Under the pieces are notes generated by a model. The model was not told the origin of the DNA. It ran no database searches and worked only from the letters and a program-made list of their open reading frames with translations. From the NCBI GenBank assembly GCA_002368605.1, contig DFEB01000072.1, forward strand, positions 31,687-74,209: a DNA stretch of 42,523 nucleotides, in the 5' to 3' direction. Of this stretch, positions 26,601-34,629 are shown in pieces. Each line of letters opens with the position of its first letter. Position 1 is the stretch's first letter. The stretch comes from Treponema sp. UBA3813. GTDB taxonomy: Bacteria; Spirochaetota; Spirochaetia; Treponematales; Treponemataceae. A program made the translations under genes and the position numbers.

Positions 26601-28633
26601 ACAACTCCGTTCGTATTGCTGAGTCTGGAAAGGGAAACCCCCTGAGAACAGGTGATTTTTTTGCCTCCGGTGATTTTTGCCGAAAAATCAGCAGAAAGAA
26701 AATAAGCCGCGTCGGCATACATGGCAAGAGAATTAACTGTTATGTCGCCTGCGCTCACATCAATCGTGACATTTCCGCCAAACCGAAGAATATTGAAAGC
26801 CTGACCAGCAAAAGTCGTGAGTTTTTTTGCCTCTGAAGTAATGAAGTAAACAGTTCCAGTGCCTGCGCTAAATCCAGAACAAGAAGAAAAATCCGTATTT
26901 CCGTAGAAGAAAGAGTTTCCCGAAGATACTGTAAACGAGCCTGAACCTGAATAATCCCCCTCAAATTTGGCAGAGCTATCTCTCAAAGAAATTGCTCCAT
27001 TGTTTTCCGTGTTTCCACCCACAATCAATGTCGGTTTTCCGTCTGTTCCTGTGGGGTCATCTGAAGTGAATTGAGACGAAGAATCCAAAGTAAATGTCGA
27101 AGCCACTCTCAATCCAGCGGACGCATAAGAATATTCCATGTCATTTATGGCAGAAAATTTCTTTACCTGAATTTTTGAATTGGAATTCGTCTTCGTTACA
27201 AGAGAATTTACAGCGACAGAATCAAAGAGGAAATAACCGTCAATGATAATATCCGCAGTCTCCGCATTTGCACCGTAGCCTTTTATCGTTCCACTGCCAG
27301 CAGATGAGCCTGAAGAATTCACCAGCGTCAACTTATAACCAGAGCCATCCAGTGTGAGGTCATTTGCGCTTTTTCCAGCATCAAAAACCGCAGTGTCACC
27401 GTCATCGTAGCCAGGATAACAGCCGTCATAAGCACCACCGTCATATTCCGCAACAGAAACATAGACATTTCTGTCTTTATCTTTGAAGGCCCAGTTTGCG
27501 CTTTTATTCCAAGCGCCTGAATCCGTTGTATCAGCCCCCGTCCAATAGTAAGTATGGAAATCCGCAACGACAACTTCTGTCTGATATGTGTAAGTGAACT
27601 CTCCAAGCTTAAAGGGGCGGGTATCAGGAGTGTAGATTGTAAGAGTTATTGTGTCACCGTCGGAAATATCTGTTCCATTGTAAAACTGAATGTATTGGGT
27701 CGTATCTGAAGAATCAATTCTGAAATATCCTGTGTTATTCGAGGAGTCAAGGGAAATAAACTCATCATCATAATCATTATAAAAATAAAAGGAGCCTGTA
27801 AGATCTTCTTCCAAAGACTCGGTTGTACCAGCTGTTCCTGTAAAAGAAGTAACCTCATATTTGTAATAAACAGGCCAGCCACTAGTTCCATATCTTGTAA
27901 GCTCAAGTTTTTTCGTAGATTCATTAAAGTCGAAAGTGTAATAACTCGGAGAGCCTTGATATTGTTTGACAGAAATTCCTGAGCCAAAACTGAATGCCGA
28001 GCTATCATAGAAAGTTCCGTTTTCATTTTCCATATCCTCAATCATTTCACCAGAAAATGGAAGATAAAATGTTCCGTTGCCAGTAATGCCGACTTGCCTT
28101 GCTGTATTATACTTAAATGTTAGGTATTTGCTTTTTACCGTGACCACAGAAGAGTCAGAAAGTTTGAAATCATAAGTTCGTTCATCAGAAGCAGAAGAGT
28201 CTCCGTCTGTCTCAAAAATATCACAAACAAGATTTAACCCGATGATTTCACACTTGCCTAAAGTTTCAGTATGAGGAAATTTTAAATGTACCGTATCACA
28301 TGTTAAGGTAATGCTTGAAGCAGTGTAATCTTTTTGCATACGAATCTGCTTATCATCCACACTGTTTAAATACAGCGTCCTAATCGTAATATCTTCGGTT
28401 AAATTAATAGTGATTACGCTTTCGCCTGTAAAATAAACATCCGCGCTTGAATCGTTGATTGGAGCAGTTCCTGTTGACCAATTGGCACCAGTAGACCACT
28501 TCCCGTCTCCCCCTCCCCCTGTCCAAGTATAATCCGTTGCCCATACAGTTGCGGCAGAAAAAAAAGCCGTCACAAGGAAAAAGCCCCGTAAGATTTGAGA
28601 AATTCTGCTGTTAGCGAAAGAAAAATTCTGCAC
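20669..28633 (-). CDS. Giant secreted surface protein with Trp-rich modules and a FlgD-like C-terminal Ig domain
   Basis: 2654 residues from GTG 28633 (7 nt after TATACT; an in-frame TTG precedes it). A signal peptide runs to about residue 34 (VWA-TD). Four modules share a pattern of YTW.G...W....NW....P, near residues 35-100, 362-430, 860-930 and 1219-1290; one is TWTGGGGDGKWSTGANW. Between them are long Ser/Thr/Gly-rich beta-strand repeats resembling passenger domains. The second half has segments like bacterial Ig-like (SbsA/Big_5) domains, with FIEFRYSEPV and DITPPSFSM. The last 85 residues form a FlgD-type Ig domain (YYWDGKNNAGNSVARGLYFVRV) ending RKVMVVK. No autotransporter barrel follows. 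Probably an adhesin or cell-surface filament; the role is inferred. Confidence 0.85.
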   Translation of the reverse strand: MQNFSFANSRISQILRGFFLVTAFFSAATVWATDYTWTGGGGDGKWSTGANWSTGTAPINDSSADVYFTGESVITINLTEDITIRTLYLNSVDDKQIRMQKDYTASSITLTCDTVHLKFPHTETLGKCEIIGLNLVCDIFETDGDSSASDERTYDFKLSDSSVVTVKSKYLTFKYNTARQVGITGNGTFYLPFSGEMIEDMENENGTFYDSSAFSFGSGISVKQYQGSPSYYTFDFNESTKKLELTRYGTSGWPVYYKYEVTSFTGTAGTTESLEEDLTGSFYFYNDYDDEFISLDSSNNTGYFRIDSSDTTQYIQFYNGTDISDGDTITLTIYTPDTRPFKLGEFTYTYQTEVVVADFHTYYWTGADTTDSGAWNKSANWAFKDKDRNVYVSVAEYDGGAYDGCYPGYDDGDTAVFDAGKSANDLTLDGSGYKLTLVNSSGSSAGSGTIKGYGANAETADIIIDGYFLFDSVAVNSLVTKTNSNSKIQVKKFSAINDMEYSYASAGLRVASTFTLDSSSQFTSDDPTGTDGKPTLIVGGNTENNGAISLRDSSAKFEGDYSGSGSFTVSSGNSFFYGNTDFSSCSGFSAGTGTVYFITSEAKKLTTFAGQAFNILRFGGNVTIDVSAGDITVNSLAMYADAAYFLSADFSAKITGGKKITCSQGVSLSRLSNTNGVVGTLELDCNLDAGSAFVMYSGSGLIVDENRTITISGSQTDFSNSDRSNLINVKGSLDASSVNLSFGYTTFVVGANGSVTADSLAFGSNSITNDGKINCSALTVGTASPASQFSIDGSGTFVVTGGTAALTNLFIGNSVKIEKVDGTLVAGAFDVTDGLPATGSGQSDYLALYKNGWNLDYDFVYTWVGGSSLGQRTWSYGENWDLGIVPGVNSASGNTVGARVLIPAGCTYYPNVQGNDISIGTLEIEANALVTINNTGGLPVTNTDSSLVTLKNSGTIEYQSTGRITDGTNPINDVDNNGSVLYSGTAQTVTDFSSSGTDYANLLITGSAGSTADILLTGDFTVSGSGSFEATAGTITFSGSLPQTITTDDSSNSTSTKFFNIEIGSSSSVETASSFTVAGDFTNNAISNGFTASAGTVIFTGNATISGNNTFSNFECNVAGASLKFEAGKTQTVTSSFKINGASANKISLTTAASSPLVSDTSTWWILDTPLSAVDVTHAIISYSTSSSDIITKIDVEANDNEEPSAAKFSTANWFERKYYWLGVSSSSWADSGNWFYDTTTSYPASVPNDGSDTSASTKRIIIATTGNDLILEKDISVKSLTINDDKTLDFAAYSVSADDSDSSTTDFNAGDGVTLKFQGSGTDLSANTSSISASASFGSDIVFEYYGGGKVSAVSGSSGAVIPENQILKITNKNDGTVTRLQLGSQNIEVASTDGGFNEGIIEINGSGELSFSDSSLSMTSGLVLYSGGSGNLPDVGFYNLQIGGGSRTVATDLACENFYFTGGSLSLAANVTAAKDFAAFGSAYSVKDSDWHVSENTRFAYPAGTDNFVMPASPSATFGSISGSLTVGENFYVNGADISDLALILPAKTALPALNATDAASATMWGKPYSVAFNMTAANCSASCSDGTSSVYVAASSPTTKFTHQNVTDGGGNTNWIFDSVEILSAYSVSDNIIAVELNTELSKIAQNGSISNKTHLSYNDGQKSFSGLYSNKACTTALNFTSSEKIFYIKSSETWNTDADGTTKGSDDSTNLSGVKKDAKINLSLIEGFFYLKDGYTLSAEYSYDSSDNKAYTDLEDRVPPILIAVYTGQEGHVTPAGSASATNYSSDVQKPYDAHNFIEFRYSEPVSLGDLAFDETSENALLNIEAQSAFDTAASHGGAIVANGSSGFTVTGFGSFSDGSLSAGYKSGSAPNFTGTTDIARPHALYRKFSLTLGGSEEIYPCRVRLSIAGKIDGTVTMSGASFYNWIGYIDSAKCPIGTFAISENANITDKNGNVLNHTKNASLAVKQTAGLTNELYGSWDVTPPGFATYVTNTDGSDPDLCWHTGDSPTRQYEIAGSVESNTSAYLERIEMHLFDNHPEYRDTDTYKWITQKGWMTGSTVAYATPESEGGSRPFADSPKTKGGIRRSSLNGAYANFSYTYKLDLQTSEAREFAAKDVSQNAKSALFRQDSESETNTENDGLYLAFALNPSDLTLPLRTTFVVTFKKENAFITDLAGNRLSQTDDGLTKRLGGLDITPPSFSMVVSPVGSDKLFAIFTKPLGYKGEYLKGSLSSELHDHILNNIEFVYSAGDNIDTTSMPSGTDEISVTDVALASHSNAYTALLFTLSRKITLSDVEKIWIRIKQYGDSSAGDGNLVAYIQDFFGNGIPIHTCHAISDFAVNAVDVIYAYTAPNDDNWQEQNVYGTTAAEGYSVHDFSAEGGNYQKLLYDRDITFQIQFADYDNSSESLVAPNYSLSLVYDKKSSLKSSWVSDRFNLLTALGWRLWTDKPMSSLASSYNDSGTKTEMALTFDDPTELLQTFELKNELVHLSDGADYQFFFKIKTAGGGDIDINHDGDSLTSKIPLYAFWMPQERIKAGDFSFVDLWSFSISGVSKQRGGVSILNNVINPETGERTAIEVDMKSAGNLNIFVMTLDGNIIRRLEKGTVSEGTHFYYWDGKNNAGNSVARGLYFVRVTGNGIDETRKVMVVK

Positions 28634-28640
28634 CAATCTT

Positions 28641-28649
28641 AGTATAACA
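28641..28649 (-). promoter_or_regulatory. Extended -10 of the giant surface protein gene
   Basis: TGTTATACT on the minus strand ends 7 nt before the GTG; TTTATA at 17 bp is a fair -35. There is no Shine-Dalgarno. It suggests the giant gene can be transcribed apart from the five genes upstream. Confidence 0.55.
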
Positions 28650-28679
28650 CAAATTCGATGACTTATAAACTCTTGTGTC

Positions 28680-29588
28680 CTAAGGGATTGTAAAAATTGC
28701 GGTCAGGCAACTTGAGCCTTGCACAAAATAAAGGGTGTATGTCGTGCCCGAAGTCAAAGCCGTGTAATCAAAAGAATAGCTACTAGTGGCTGAAGTCGTT
28801 TTAAGTTCTCCGTTTATAATCCAGAATCCTGCTCCGCTGGCAGTAAAAGAAAGAATCTTTGTCGTAGTGTTTTCAGTATAGCTCAGTCCGTCATCAATTT
28901 CTGAGACACAACCGTTTGCTTCCCATTGCGCATATAAATTTACGATTGCGTTCTGGGTCGTCGCAAGATTTTCGACAGAGGCGCTGTTGGAATATGGATC
29001 TCCGCTTCCATCTGCCCTTGAGGTCCATTTTTCAAAAGTGTAGCCGTTTCTAGCAAAGAGATTTGAATCCAAAGTTTTCCCGCCGTCATCATATTTAAAA
29101 CCCGACTGGCTATAATAAGTGTCTCCAGAAGAAGTTTTTCCGCCATTACCGTTGAAGCGAACCGTGTAGTCAATCTTCTCCCAGTCGTAAACATAAAGAG
29201 TGGCAGCATCTGGATAGACTTGAACAGATTGAATGTCTCCGTCAGAATTTGTACTTATATAGAAAGGAATATCCGTCGCAAGGGATGTGCTCTCATAAGG
29301 ATTGCTCCAGTAACGCAAAGCCTTGATTCTATAGCCAGTTTTTACAAGAGAAGAAGAACAAAGTGAAATCAACTGACCACCCGTAAGATAATCTCCAACC
29401 CTTAATGAAAGAGTCACGCTGCGAGGGGAAACTTCGTCTTCAGGATTGTCCATATATACAGTATAAGATGTTGTTACATCGTTTGTGATTGACTCGCCAA
29501 TATCAGAGCATGAAACGATGAATGAAAGTGTTGCAGCTAGGGCAAAAATCTTGAGAAAAAAGGAAATCCGGAATTCATTTTTTTTCAT
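28680..29588 (-). CDS. InlB B-repeat lipoprotein (paralogue 1)
   Basis: 302-residue lipoprotein: signal with lipobox FIVSC (Cys27) followed by SDIGESI. An N-terminal domain (30-135) of unknown type has YWSNPYESTS and ends LYVYDWEKID. It leads into a Listeria-Bacteroides (InlB B/Flg_new) repeat at about 138-222: YTVRFNGNGGKTSSG, GYTFEKWTSRADGSGDPY, VNLYAQWE. A C-terminal beta domain (about 230-302) has FWIINGELKTTS. These repeats occur in surface adhesins. AGGGGAG precedes the ATG. The downstream paralogue-type gene order and shared layout show tandem duplication with the next entry. Confidence 0.85.
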   Translation of the reverse strand: MKKNEFRISFFLKIFALAATLSFIVSCSDIGESITNDVTTSYTVYMDNPEDEVSPRSVTLSLRVGDYLTGGQLISLCSSSLVKTGYRIKALRYWSNPYESTSLATDIPFYISTNSDGDIQSVQVYPDAATLYVYDWEKIDYTVRFNGNGGKTSSGDTYYSQSGFKYDDGGKTLDSNLFARNGYTFEKWTSRADGSGDPYSNSASVENLATTQNAIVNLYAQWEANGCVSEIDDGLSYTENTTTKILSFTASGAGFWIINGELKTTSATSSYSFDYTALTSGTTYTLYFVQGSSCLTAIFTIP

Positions 29589-29599
29589 TATCCGCTCCC

Positions 29600-30472
29600 C
29601 TAATTTATCGTAACCTTAAATGACGATGGAGCAGCCTTTCCGCTCACAAAAAGGAAGACGGTGTAGCTTCCCGCCGAATAAGAAGAGCAATTTATCGTAA
29701 AAGAAGAAGTCTCGCTTTTGTTTCCGTTGCAAATCCAGATATTTGAGGCATAACTTGAAGTAAAAGTGACTCCAGAAACTCCGCCACTTCCGTCATCAAT
29801 CAAGGCAGCGGTCACACCTCCAGGAAGAGAATCATAGCTGATTTTAGGAAGCCAGATGGCATAAGCCGTTACGGTCACATTCGCCCTTGAGGCCAACTTG
29901 CTGACAGATCCACTATAGTAGGAAATTCCGTTTATCTTCCAGCACTTAAAAACATAGCCAGATCGCGTAAAAGTGTTGCCGGGCAAAGTGAACACCTCAT
30001 CATATTCGGCAGTTATGGAAGCCGGTGCCGTTCCGCTTCCGCCATTCGCATCAAAAACGAGGGTGTAGCTTATCTTATCGCTTTCGTAAACATAAAAACT
30101 ATCAGCGCAAGGCTTTATCGTCATTAAGCTGAAAGTGTCGTCATCATTCAAAATCACATAAGACGGAGCCTCGGTGATGTTTTCTGTAAGATTCTTGTAA
30201 TATTTCAGACTTTTGATTTCATAACCAGGCTTAAGGCTCAAAGTCATGCAATCAGAAATCAGGCGCGAAGCTGGGACTTGAGAGTCAAGCTCATATTGAA
30301 CATATACAGAATTTTCCGAGCCAGAAGGTTCGTCTGAATAAACAATCAGGCCCTGAGAAATGTCATCGTGAAGTTCCTTGCCTATATTTGAATCGCTACA
30401 AGAAAGCAAGAAGTCTGCAAAAACAGAGAGGAGAAGGCATTTTGTTAAAAAAGAAATTCTTTTTACTTTCAT
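29600..30472 (-). CDS. InlB B-repeat lipoprotein (paralogue 2)
   Basis: 290-residue lipoprotein with the same layout as its neighbour: lipobox LLSC (Cys25) followed by SDSNIGKEL, a first domain containing SLKYYKNLTENIT and ending FYVYESDKIS. A repeat follows with YTLVFDANGGSG, SGYVFKCWKINGISYY and VTAYAIWLP, then a C-terminal beta domain with IWICNGNKSETSS. ATG 30472 has AGGGGAAGG upstream; frame extension to 30508 would overlap the previous gene without a signal. It lies 10 bp after the outer-membrane protein gene and 11 bp before paralogue 1. Surface exposed by inference. Confidence 0.85.
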   Translation of the reverse strand: MKVKRISFLTKCLLLSVFADFLLSCSDSNIGKELHDDISQGLIVYSDEPSGSENSVYVQYELDSQVPASRLISDCMTLSLKPGYEIKSLKYYKNLTENITEAPSYVILNDDDTFSLMTIKPCADSFYVYESDKISYTLVFDANGGSGTAPASITAEYDEVFTLPGNTFTRSGYVFKCWKINGISYYSGSVSKLASRANVTVTAYAIWLPKISYDSLPGGVTAALIDDGSGGVSGVTFTSSYASNIWICNGNKSETSSFTINCSSYSAGSYTVFLFVSGKAAPSSFKVTIN

Positions 30473-30482
30473 GCGCCTTCCC

Positions 30483-31859
30483 CTAAAACCTGAACCCAAG
30501 ACAAGCATAAGGCGTTATAAATCCAGTAGTCATGCCAGCCGCCATAATATGATTAAAATCAAAGCCCGTCTCAAACACAAGGAATTTCCATGGAGTAAAA
30601 AACAAAGAAGCACCTGCCGAGAATTCTGGATAAGTGTATTTATCGCTTATGTCACTTGCCCTTGATAAAGAATAATACTGATAAGACACATGCTTTTCGA
30701 TATTGACTATGCCAAGTCCGCCCTTAAGCGCCAGAAAAGTCTTCTTTGAGAGTTTTCTGTGCCAGACGATACTCAAGTCAAAAACAGAGTATTCAAGTTT
30801 AAGATTGTAAGCTGAGTCTTTTTTTGTCTCAAATTCGTTAGACAAAAGTCCAAGTTGCAAGCCGAATTTATTTTTTTCACTTTTTATAGGAAGATAGGCA
30901 ATTTTCCCGCCGAGAGAAAGTGCCGCAGACTCTCCGGTATAATCCTTTATGCTCCCGTCGTAGGGCGATATCGTAAGGCCCGCACCGACCTCAAAAATGA
31001 AATCCTTGTAAATATAGGGATGAGCCGCCTTCCATTCTTCCTTAGCCTTTTTTTTCCTGAGAGCAGCCAGCTCTTCCTCAAGATTCAAGCGCTCTTTTTC
31101 ATAATTCGCGCGCTCTTTCTCAAAGTTCGCTCTCTCTTCCTCAAAACTTTTTCTTTCTTCTTCGATTTTTGCCTCAGATTCTGCAAACGCTTCTTTTTTT
31201 GCATTCTCTGCCGCTTCATCTCGGATTTTCTTAACTTCTTCATCAGAAATCGTTTTGACATCCTCGCCTTTTATCTCGATGATATCAGAGAGTGCTGAGA
31301 GTCCGCTCCCATTCGTAACTTTTAGCCGCCATTTTCCCGGCGGAACATTTTTGAAATTGAGTTTACTCACGCTGTCAGTTTCTGAACCAGTGTCAAGCTG
31401 AGCCTTAGTTTTTGAATCCACCGACCCCTGAAGGGATTCGTTCACCAATTCATAAGTAGAATTTGCGTTGATATCGGCGATGTTCACATTGATTGAGATA
31501 GAATCAGAATTCTCTGCAAGAGTGATACTTTTTTCAACGCTAGTGATTTTAGGCTTACTGGCCTTGTAAACCTCAAAATTTGTCCAAGCAGAGACACTAG
31601 CCTCTTTTCCCAAAAAATCGTAGGCATAAACGCGGTAACGATATTTTCCTGGAAGCAGAGAAATTTCAGTTGAAGTCTTTTCGGTCGTTATGAACTGTGA
31701 CTTTCCGCTGGCCGTATTCTGAATCTCTACTTTGTACTCAAGGGCATTCGCATTCGACTTCCATTCGATTTTTTGAAAGAAAGTAGCATTCTGAGAAAAC
31801 ATCGGCAGGGCAGAAAAAAGAAAAAGCAAAATCAAGAGGATTCTTGTTTTATTTTCCAT
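30483..31859 (-). CDS. Outer-membrane protein: FnIII-like domain, coiled coil, C-terminal barrel
   Basis: 458 residues. Signal peptide 1-22 (MFSQ). An FnIII-like domain at 25-98 (FFQKIEWKSNANALEYKV, KYRYRVYAYDFLG) and a second beta domain at 100-200. A charged coiled coil (205-280) contains five exact-register heptads. The C-terminal 170 residues (from DFIFEVGAGLTISP to CLGFRF) show alternating strands and a terminal Phe, typical of a small outer-membrane barrel. The coiled coil could span the periplasm and reach the FecR protein. GGGGG precedes the ATG, which overlaps the FecR gene stop by 11 nt. No named family. Confidence 0.75.
   Translation of the reverse strand: MENKTRILLILLFLFSALPMFSQNATFFQKIEWKSNANALEYKVEIQNTASGKSQFITTEKTSTEISLLPGKYRYRVYAYDFLGKEASVSAWTNFEVYKASKPKITSVEKSITLAENSDSISINVNIADINANSTYELVNESLQGSVDSKTKAQLDTGSETDSVSKLNFKNVPPGKWRLKVTNGSGLSALSDIIEIKGEDVKTISDEEVKKIRDEAAENAKKEAFAESEAKIEEERKSFEEERANFEKERANYEKERLNLEEELAALRKKKAKEEWKAAHPYIYKDFIFEVGAGLTISPYDGSIKDYTGESAALSLGGKIAYLPIKSEKNKFGLQLGLLSNEFETKKDSAYNLKLEYSVFDLSIVWHRKLSKKTFLALKGGLGIVNIEKHVSYQYYSLSRASDISDKYTYPEFSAGASLFFTPWKFLVFETGFDFNHIMAAGMTTGFITPYACLGFRF
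31059..31163 (-). repeat. Five 21-bp tandem units encoding coiled-coil heptads
   Basis: Codons 233-267 of the outer-membrane protein read as EEERKSF, EEERANF, EKERANY, EKERLNL and EEELAAL. The DNA units share GAGCGCGCGAA-type cores. Such a tract can change in copy number and so change the length of the coil. Confidence 0.75.
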
Positions 31860-34629
31860 AAAGAACCCCCGGATTTACTGCCTCAACCTTCGTAGGAGAA
31901 GCAAAATCAATTTTGAAACTTGAAGTTGCCACAGGTCCTTTCTGCTCAAGATATCCGTCTTTTGCGTAAGAATATGGCGTAACACTCCATTCAAATGAGC
32001 CTACATCAAGAATCGACAAATCTTTTATCGTAACAGAAGAAGCTTTCGTACTTCGCTCTGAATAAACCGCTTTCCTGCTTCCGTTTGACTCAACTTTATA
32101 AAGAACAAATGAGTAACTAGTCGCTCCGCTCACTTCACTCCATGAGAACTCAATCGTTCGGTGAGATTTCAGGTAAGCAGCACCAATGACAAATCCCTTC
32201 GCAGGAGATAAAAGGAGTGCCTTTTCCAAGTCAGGGATTTTTGAAATCACGAAACGAGCTTCCTTTGAATCGAGAGGGATTCCCTCTTTTGTACTCGCCG
32301 CAACCTTCCAGACATAGCTTCCTTCAGAAAGTCTGTTCATTGATGCAGATGTTTTACTGCTGCTTGTATTGCTCACGACTTTAACAGAGCCATCATTCTG
32401 TACTTTTGAGAGAATAAGCTGATACGAGTCCGCACCTTCCCGGCTTCCAGTCCATGTGAAGAGAAGAGGAGAGCGCAAAGCGGTGAGTCCGTCGATTGTA
32501 GAGCCATCAGCAGGAGTTTGTGTGACGATGACTGATGGAGAGCGCACCGTAAATGTTCGGCTTGCAATAGTTCCTGCACGAGAGCCACCCTCACCTTCAG
32601 AAACGGCCTGAATTGAGAAAGTAAATTCGCCTTCATCAAGAACAAAATCCGTTGAAGTTGAGCGGATTTCGTCCTTACTTTTAATCAAAGTTCCTGCCTT
32701 TGAGTAAATTTTCGCAGAATAATAATCTGCCCCTGAAACCTCCGACCATGAAAGCGTGACGGGACTTGCGTTATAAGCCATAAGCTCCTGATTGGGGTAA
32801 GGCACAAGGATGTCAGGAGAAGGCAAATCCGAAAGAACAGTGAACATTCTGCCTTGAGTGAATGCAATAGCCGCCCCCTCTCCGACTCGTACGCCAACTC
32901 TCCACCAATAATTTCCTGAAGGAAGAGAAATATTATCGAGGAAGGCGGCAGAAGTCGTTAGCTCCCGCTCAATCGTTGAGAATGAGGGATTTTTTGAAAT
33001 CTGGAGGACTGCTACAGAATTCGCATTGTCATATTCATCAGCAAGTTTCCACATAAAAGCCGTGCTTGTGATTTTTGACGGTTCAGCGGAGAAATTCTCT
33101 GGAGGGTAAACCAATTTATTGTCCTGAGGAATGTAGCGGACAATCTTAAAAGAACGGATTTCCGACTCAGGGGTCTTATCATCCGCATCGCCTGATTTTC
33201 TCAGAACCTTCCAATAATAAGTTCCGTCACGCAACTCGCTGGGAGTAAAATCACGGCTAAATCGATTTTCCTTCGTGATTGCACTGAAGACAACTGTAAT
33301 AAACGAAGGATCACGAGCAAGAGTCAGTTCGTAAGATGAGTTTTTAACTTCACTCTTCCAGATGAAATTCGTAGTTATGTTTTCTTTATAAATAATCTGT
33401 GCGTTTTCGGCAGGAGCAGAAAGTTCCGGCGGTCTGATTATTTCATTTCGAATCACTTTGAAAGAATAAATTTCACTTCCGCCATCATATCCGATATTGT
33501 TCTGACCATAATATGGAGTTACCTGCCAATAGTAAGTTCCCGCCTCAAGATTGTCCAGTGTCATGAAATTTCCGCTCGCCTCTGAATCAGAAACAACTGA
33601 GCGCATGTCCGGAGTCGAAGAAACAAGCAACCTGTATCGCTCTGCATTTTCATTGCCAGTCCAACGGAAAGAAACGCGGGGAAGACTTGTACGGTAGCGG
33701 AATTCACTGGCCGTGGCAGGAGAAATTCCCTGAATCGCTTCGATTTTTTCCATCAAAATTCTTCCGTCAACGGATTTATCTTTTGTCGCCTCGGTATAAG
33801 CTCTCCAATAAACAAGGCCGTCTGAAACAGGAATTGTGGCCGTGTCCTTTGATTTGAGTTTTTTATGCGTGTCGATGACAGAAAAATCCCTTGTTCGGGA
33901 AGTCTGAAGTATGACATCTTCTCCGTCAGTCGTTTTCCATTCAAATTTCACATTCATCGTTGTGCCGCGGAGATTAAGTAGCTTCAATTCTTTCGGAGGA
34001 TACACCACCGTCACAGGATTCTTTTGAATTTCCTTGCCATTTTCGACATTGACGGAGTCCCCGTAGGCGAGCATAGCCGTTTCACCACTTTCCGTAGTAA
34101 TCTGCGCACTACCGCTTTTGACTTCGACATTATGCACGCCTGTTGCAGAATCAGATTTTGCCGCAAGAGAAGAGCCAGCCTCAACATTAACGACAGAGCC
34201 ATCATCAAGTTTAACCTCGATATTCGAGTCTCCCAGCCCTGAATCAATCTGAATATCACCGCCGTTTATTGCAATCTGAAATTCGCCCTTTTCATTAGAA
34301 CCGAGCTGAATCATAGTATTTTCACCAAGTTGAATTTTCGTTTCACCAAGAACGAGAGTTACTTCAGCCAAATCCGCGGTTCGTATCGTGTCTCCGTAAT
34401 AAAGCTTCGTTTCGTTCGTAACTCGTTCCCAGACGACGCGATCATCAAATTTTCGCTGAACGACATTTTGTTTGAGAGAAATAAAACCAATTTCGGCTTT
34501 GTCGCTTCGGACTGTAAATGTGTTCAAATCCTGCCAGAAAAGATAGGCAAAGACTGCCGCTGCAGAAAGGCAGAAAAGAACGACAAAGGCATCACGGAAC
34601 AGCGACTTTAATTTTGTTCTCTTCCGCAT
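31849..34629 (-). CDS. FecR domain protein with tandem FnIII-like repeats
   Basis: 926 residues anchored by one N-terminal helix (14-32), the rest probably periplasmic. A FecR domain (about 55-190) shows YYGDTIRTADLAEVTLVL and FQIAINGGDIQID. Then come about seven repeats of roughly 95 residues, each closing on an aromatic-W-V strand: YYWQVTPYY, YYWKVLRK, YWWRVGVR, YVWKVAAS, FEWSVTPY. In its classical role FecR relays a signal between outer membrane and a sigma factor; here no sigma gene is near, and the cyclase gene overlaps upstream by 38 nt. ATG 34629 is preceded by AGG; a TTG lies directly before it. Probably a scaffold between the cyclase and surface proteins (inference). Confidence 0.85.
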   Translation of the reverse strand: MRKRTKLKSLFRDAFVVLFCLSAAAVFAYLFWQDLNTFTVRSDKAEIGFISLKQNVVQRKFDDRVVWERVTNETKLYYGDTIRTADLAEVTLVLGETKIQLGENTMIQLGSNEKGEFQIAINGGDIQIDSGLGDSNIEVKLDDGSVVNVEAGSSLAAKSDSATGVHNVEVKSGSAQITTESGETAMLAYGDSVNVENGKEIQKNPVTVVYPPKELKLLNLRGTTMNVKFEWKTTDGEDVILQTSRTRDFSVIDTHKKLKSKDTATIPVSDGLVYWRAYTEATKDKSVDGRILMEKIEAIQGISPATASEFRYRTSLPRVSFRWTGNENAERYRLLVSSTPDMRSVVSDSEASGNFMTLDNLEAGTYYWQVTPYYGQNNIGYDGGSEIYSFKVIRNEIIRPPELSAPAENAQIIYKENITTNFIWKSEVKNSSYELTLARDPSFITVVFSAITKENRFSRDFTPSELRDGTYYWKVLRKSGDADDKTPESEIRSFKIVRYIPQDNKLVYPPENFSAEPSKITSTAFMWKLADEYDNANSVAVLQISKNPSFSTIERELTTSAAFLDNISLPSGNYWWRVGVRVGEGAAIAFTQGRMFTVLSDLPSPDILVPYPNQELMAYNASPVTLSWSEVSGADYYSAKIYSKAGTLIKSKDEIRSTSTDFVLDEGEFTFSIQAVSEGEGGSRAGTIASRTFTVRSPSVIVTQTPADGSTIDGLTALRSPLLFTWTGSREGADSYQLILSKVQNDGSVKVVSNTSSSKTSASMNRLSEGSYVWKVAASTKEGIPLDSKEARFVISKIPDLEKALLLSPAKGFVIGAAYLKSHRTIEFSWSEVSGATSYSFVLYKVESNGSRKAVYSERSTKASSVTIKDLSILDVGSFEWSVTPYSYAKDGYLEQKGPVATSSFKIDFASPTKVEAVNPGVLYGK

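Noticed and set aside
20669-28633. Classical type V autotransporter
   Set aside because: No 12-strand C-terminal barrel; the protein ends in a FlgD-like Ig domain.
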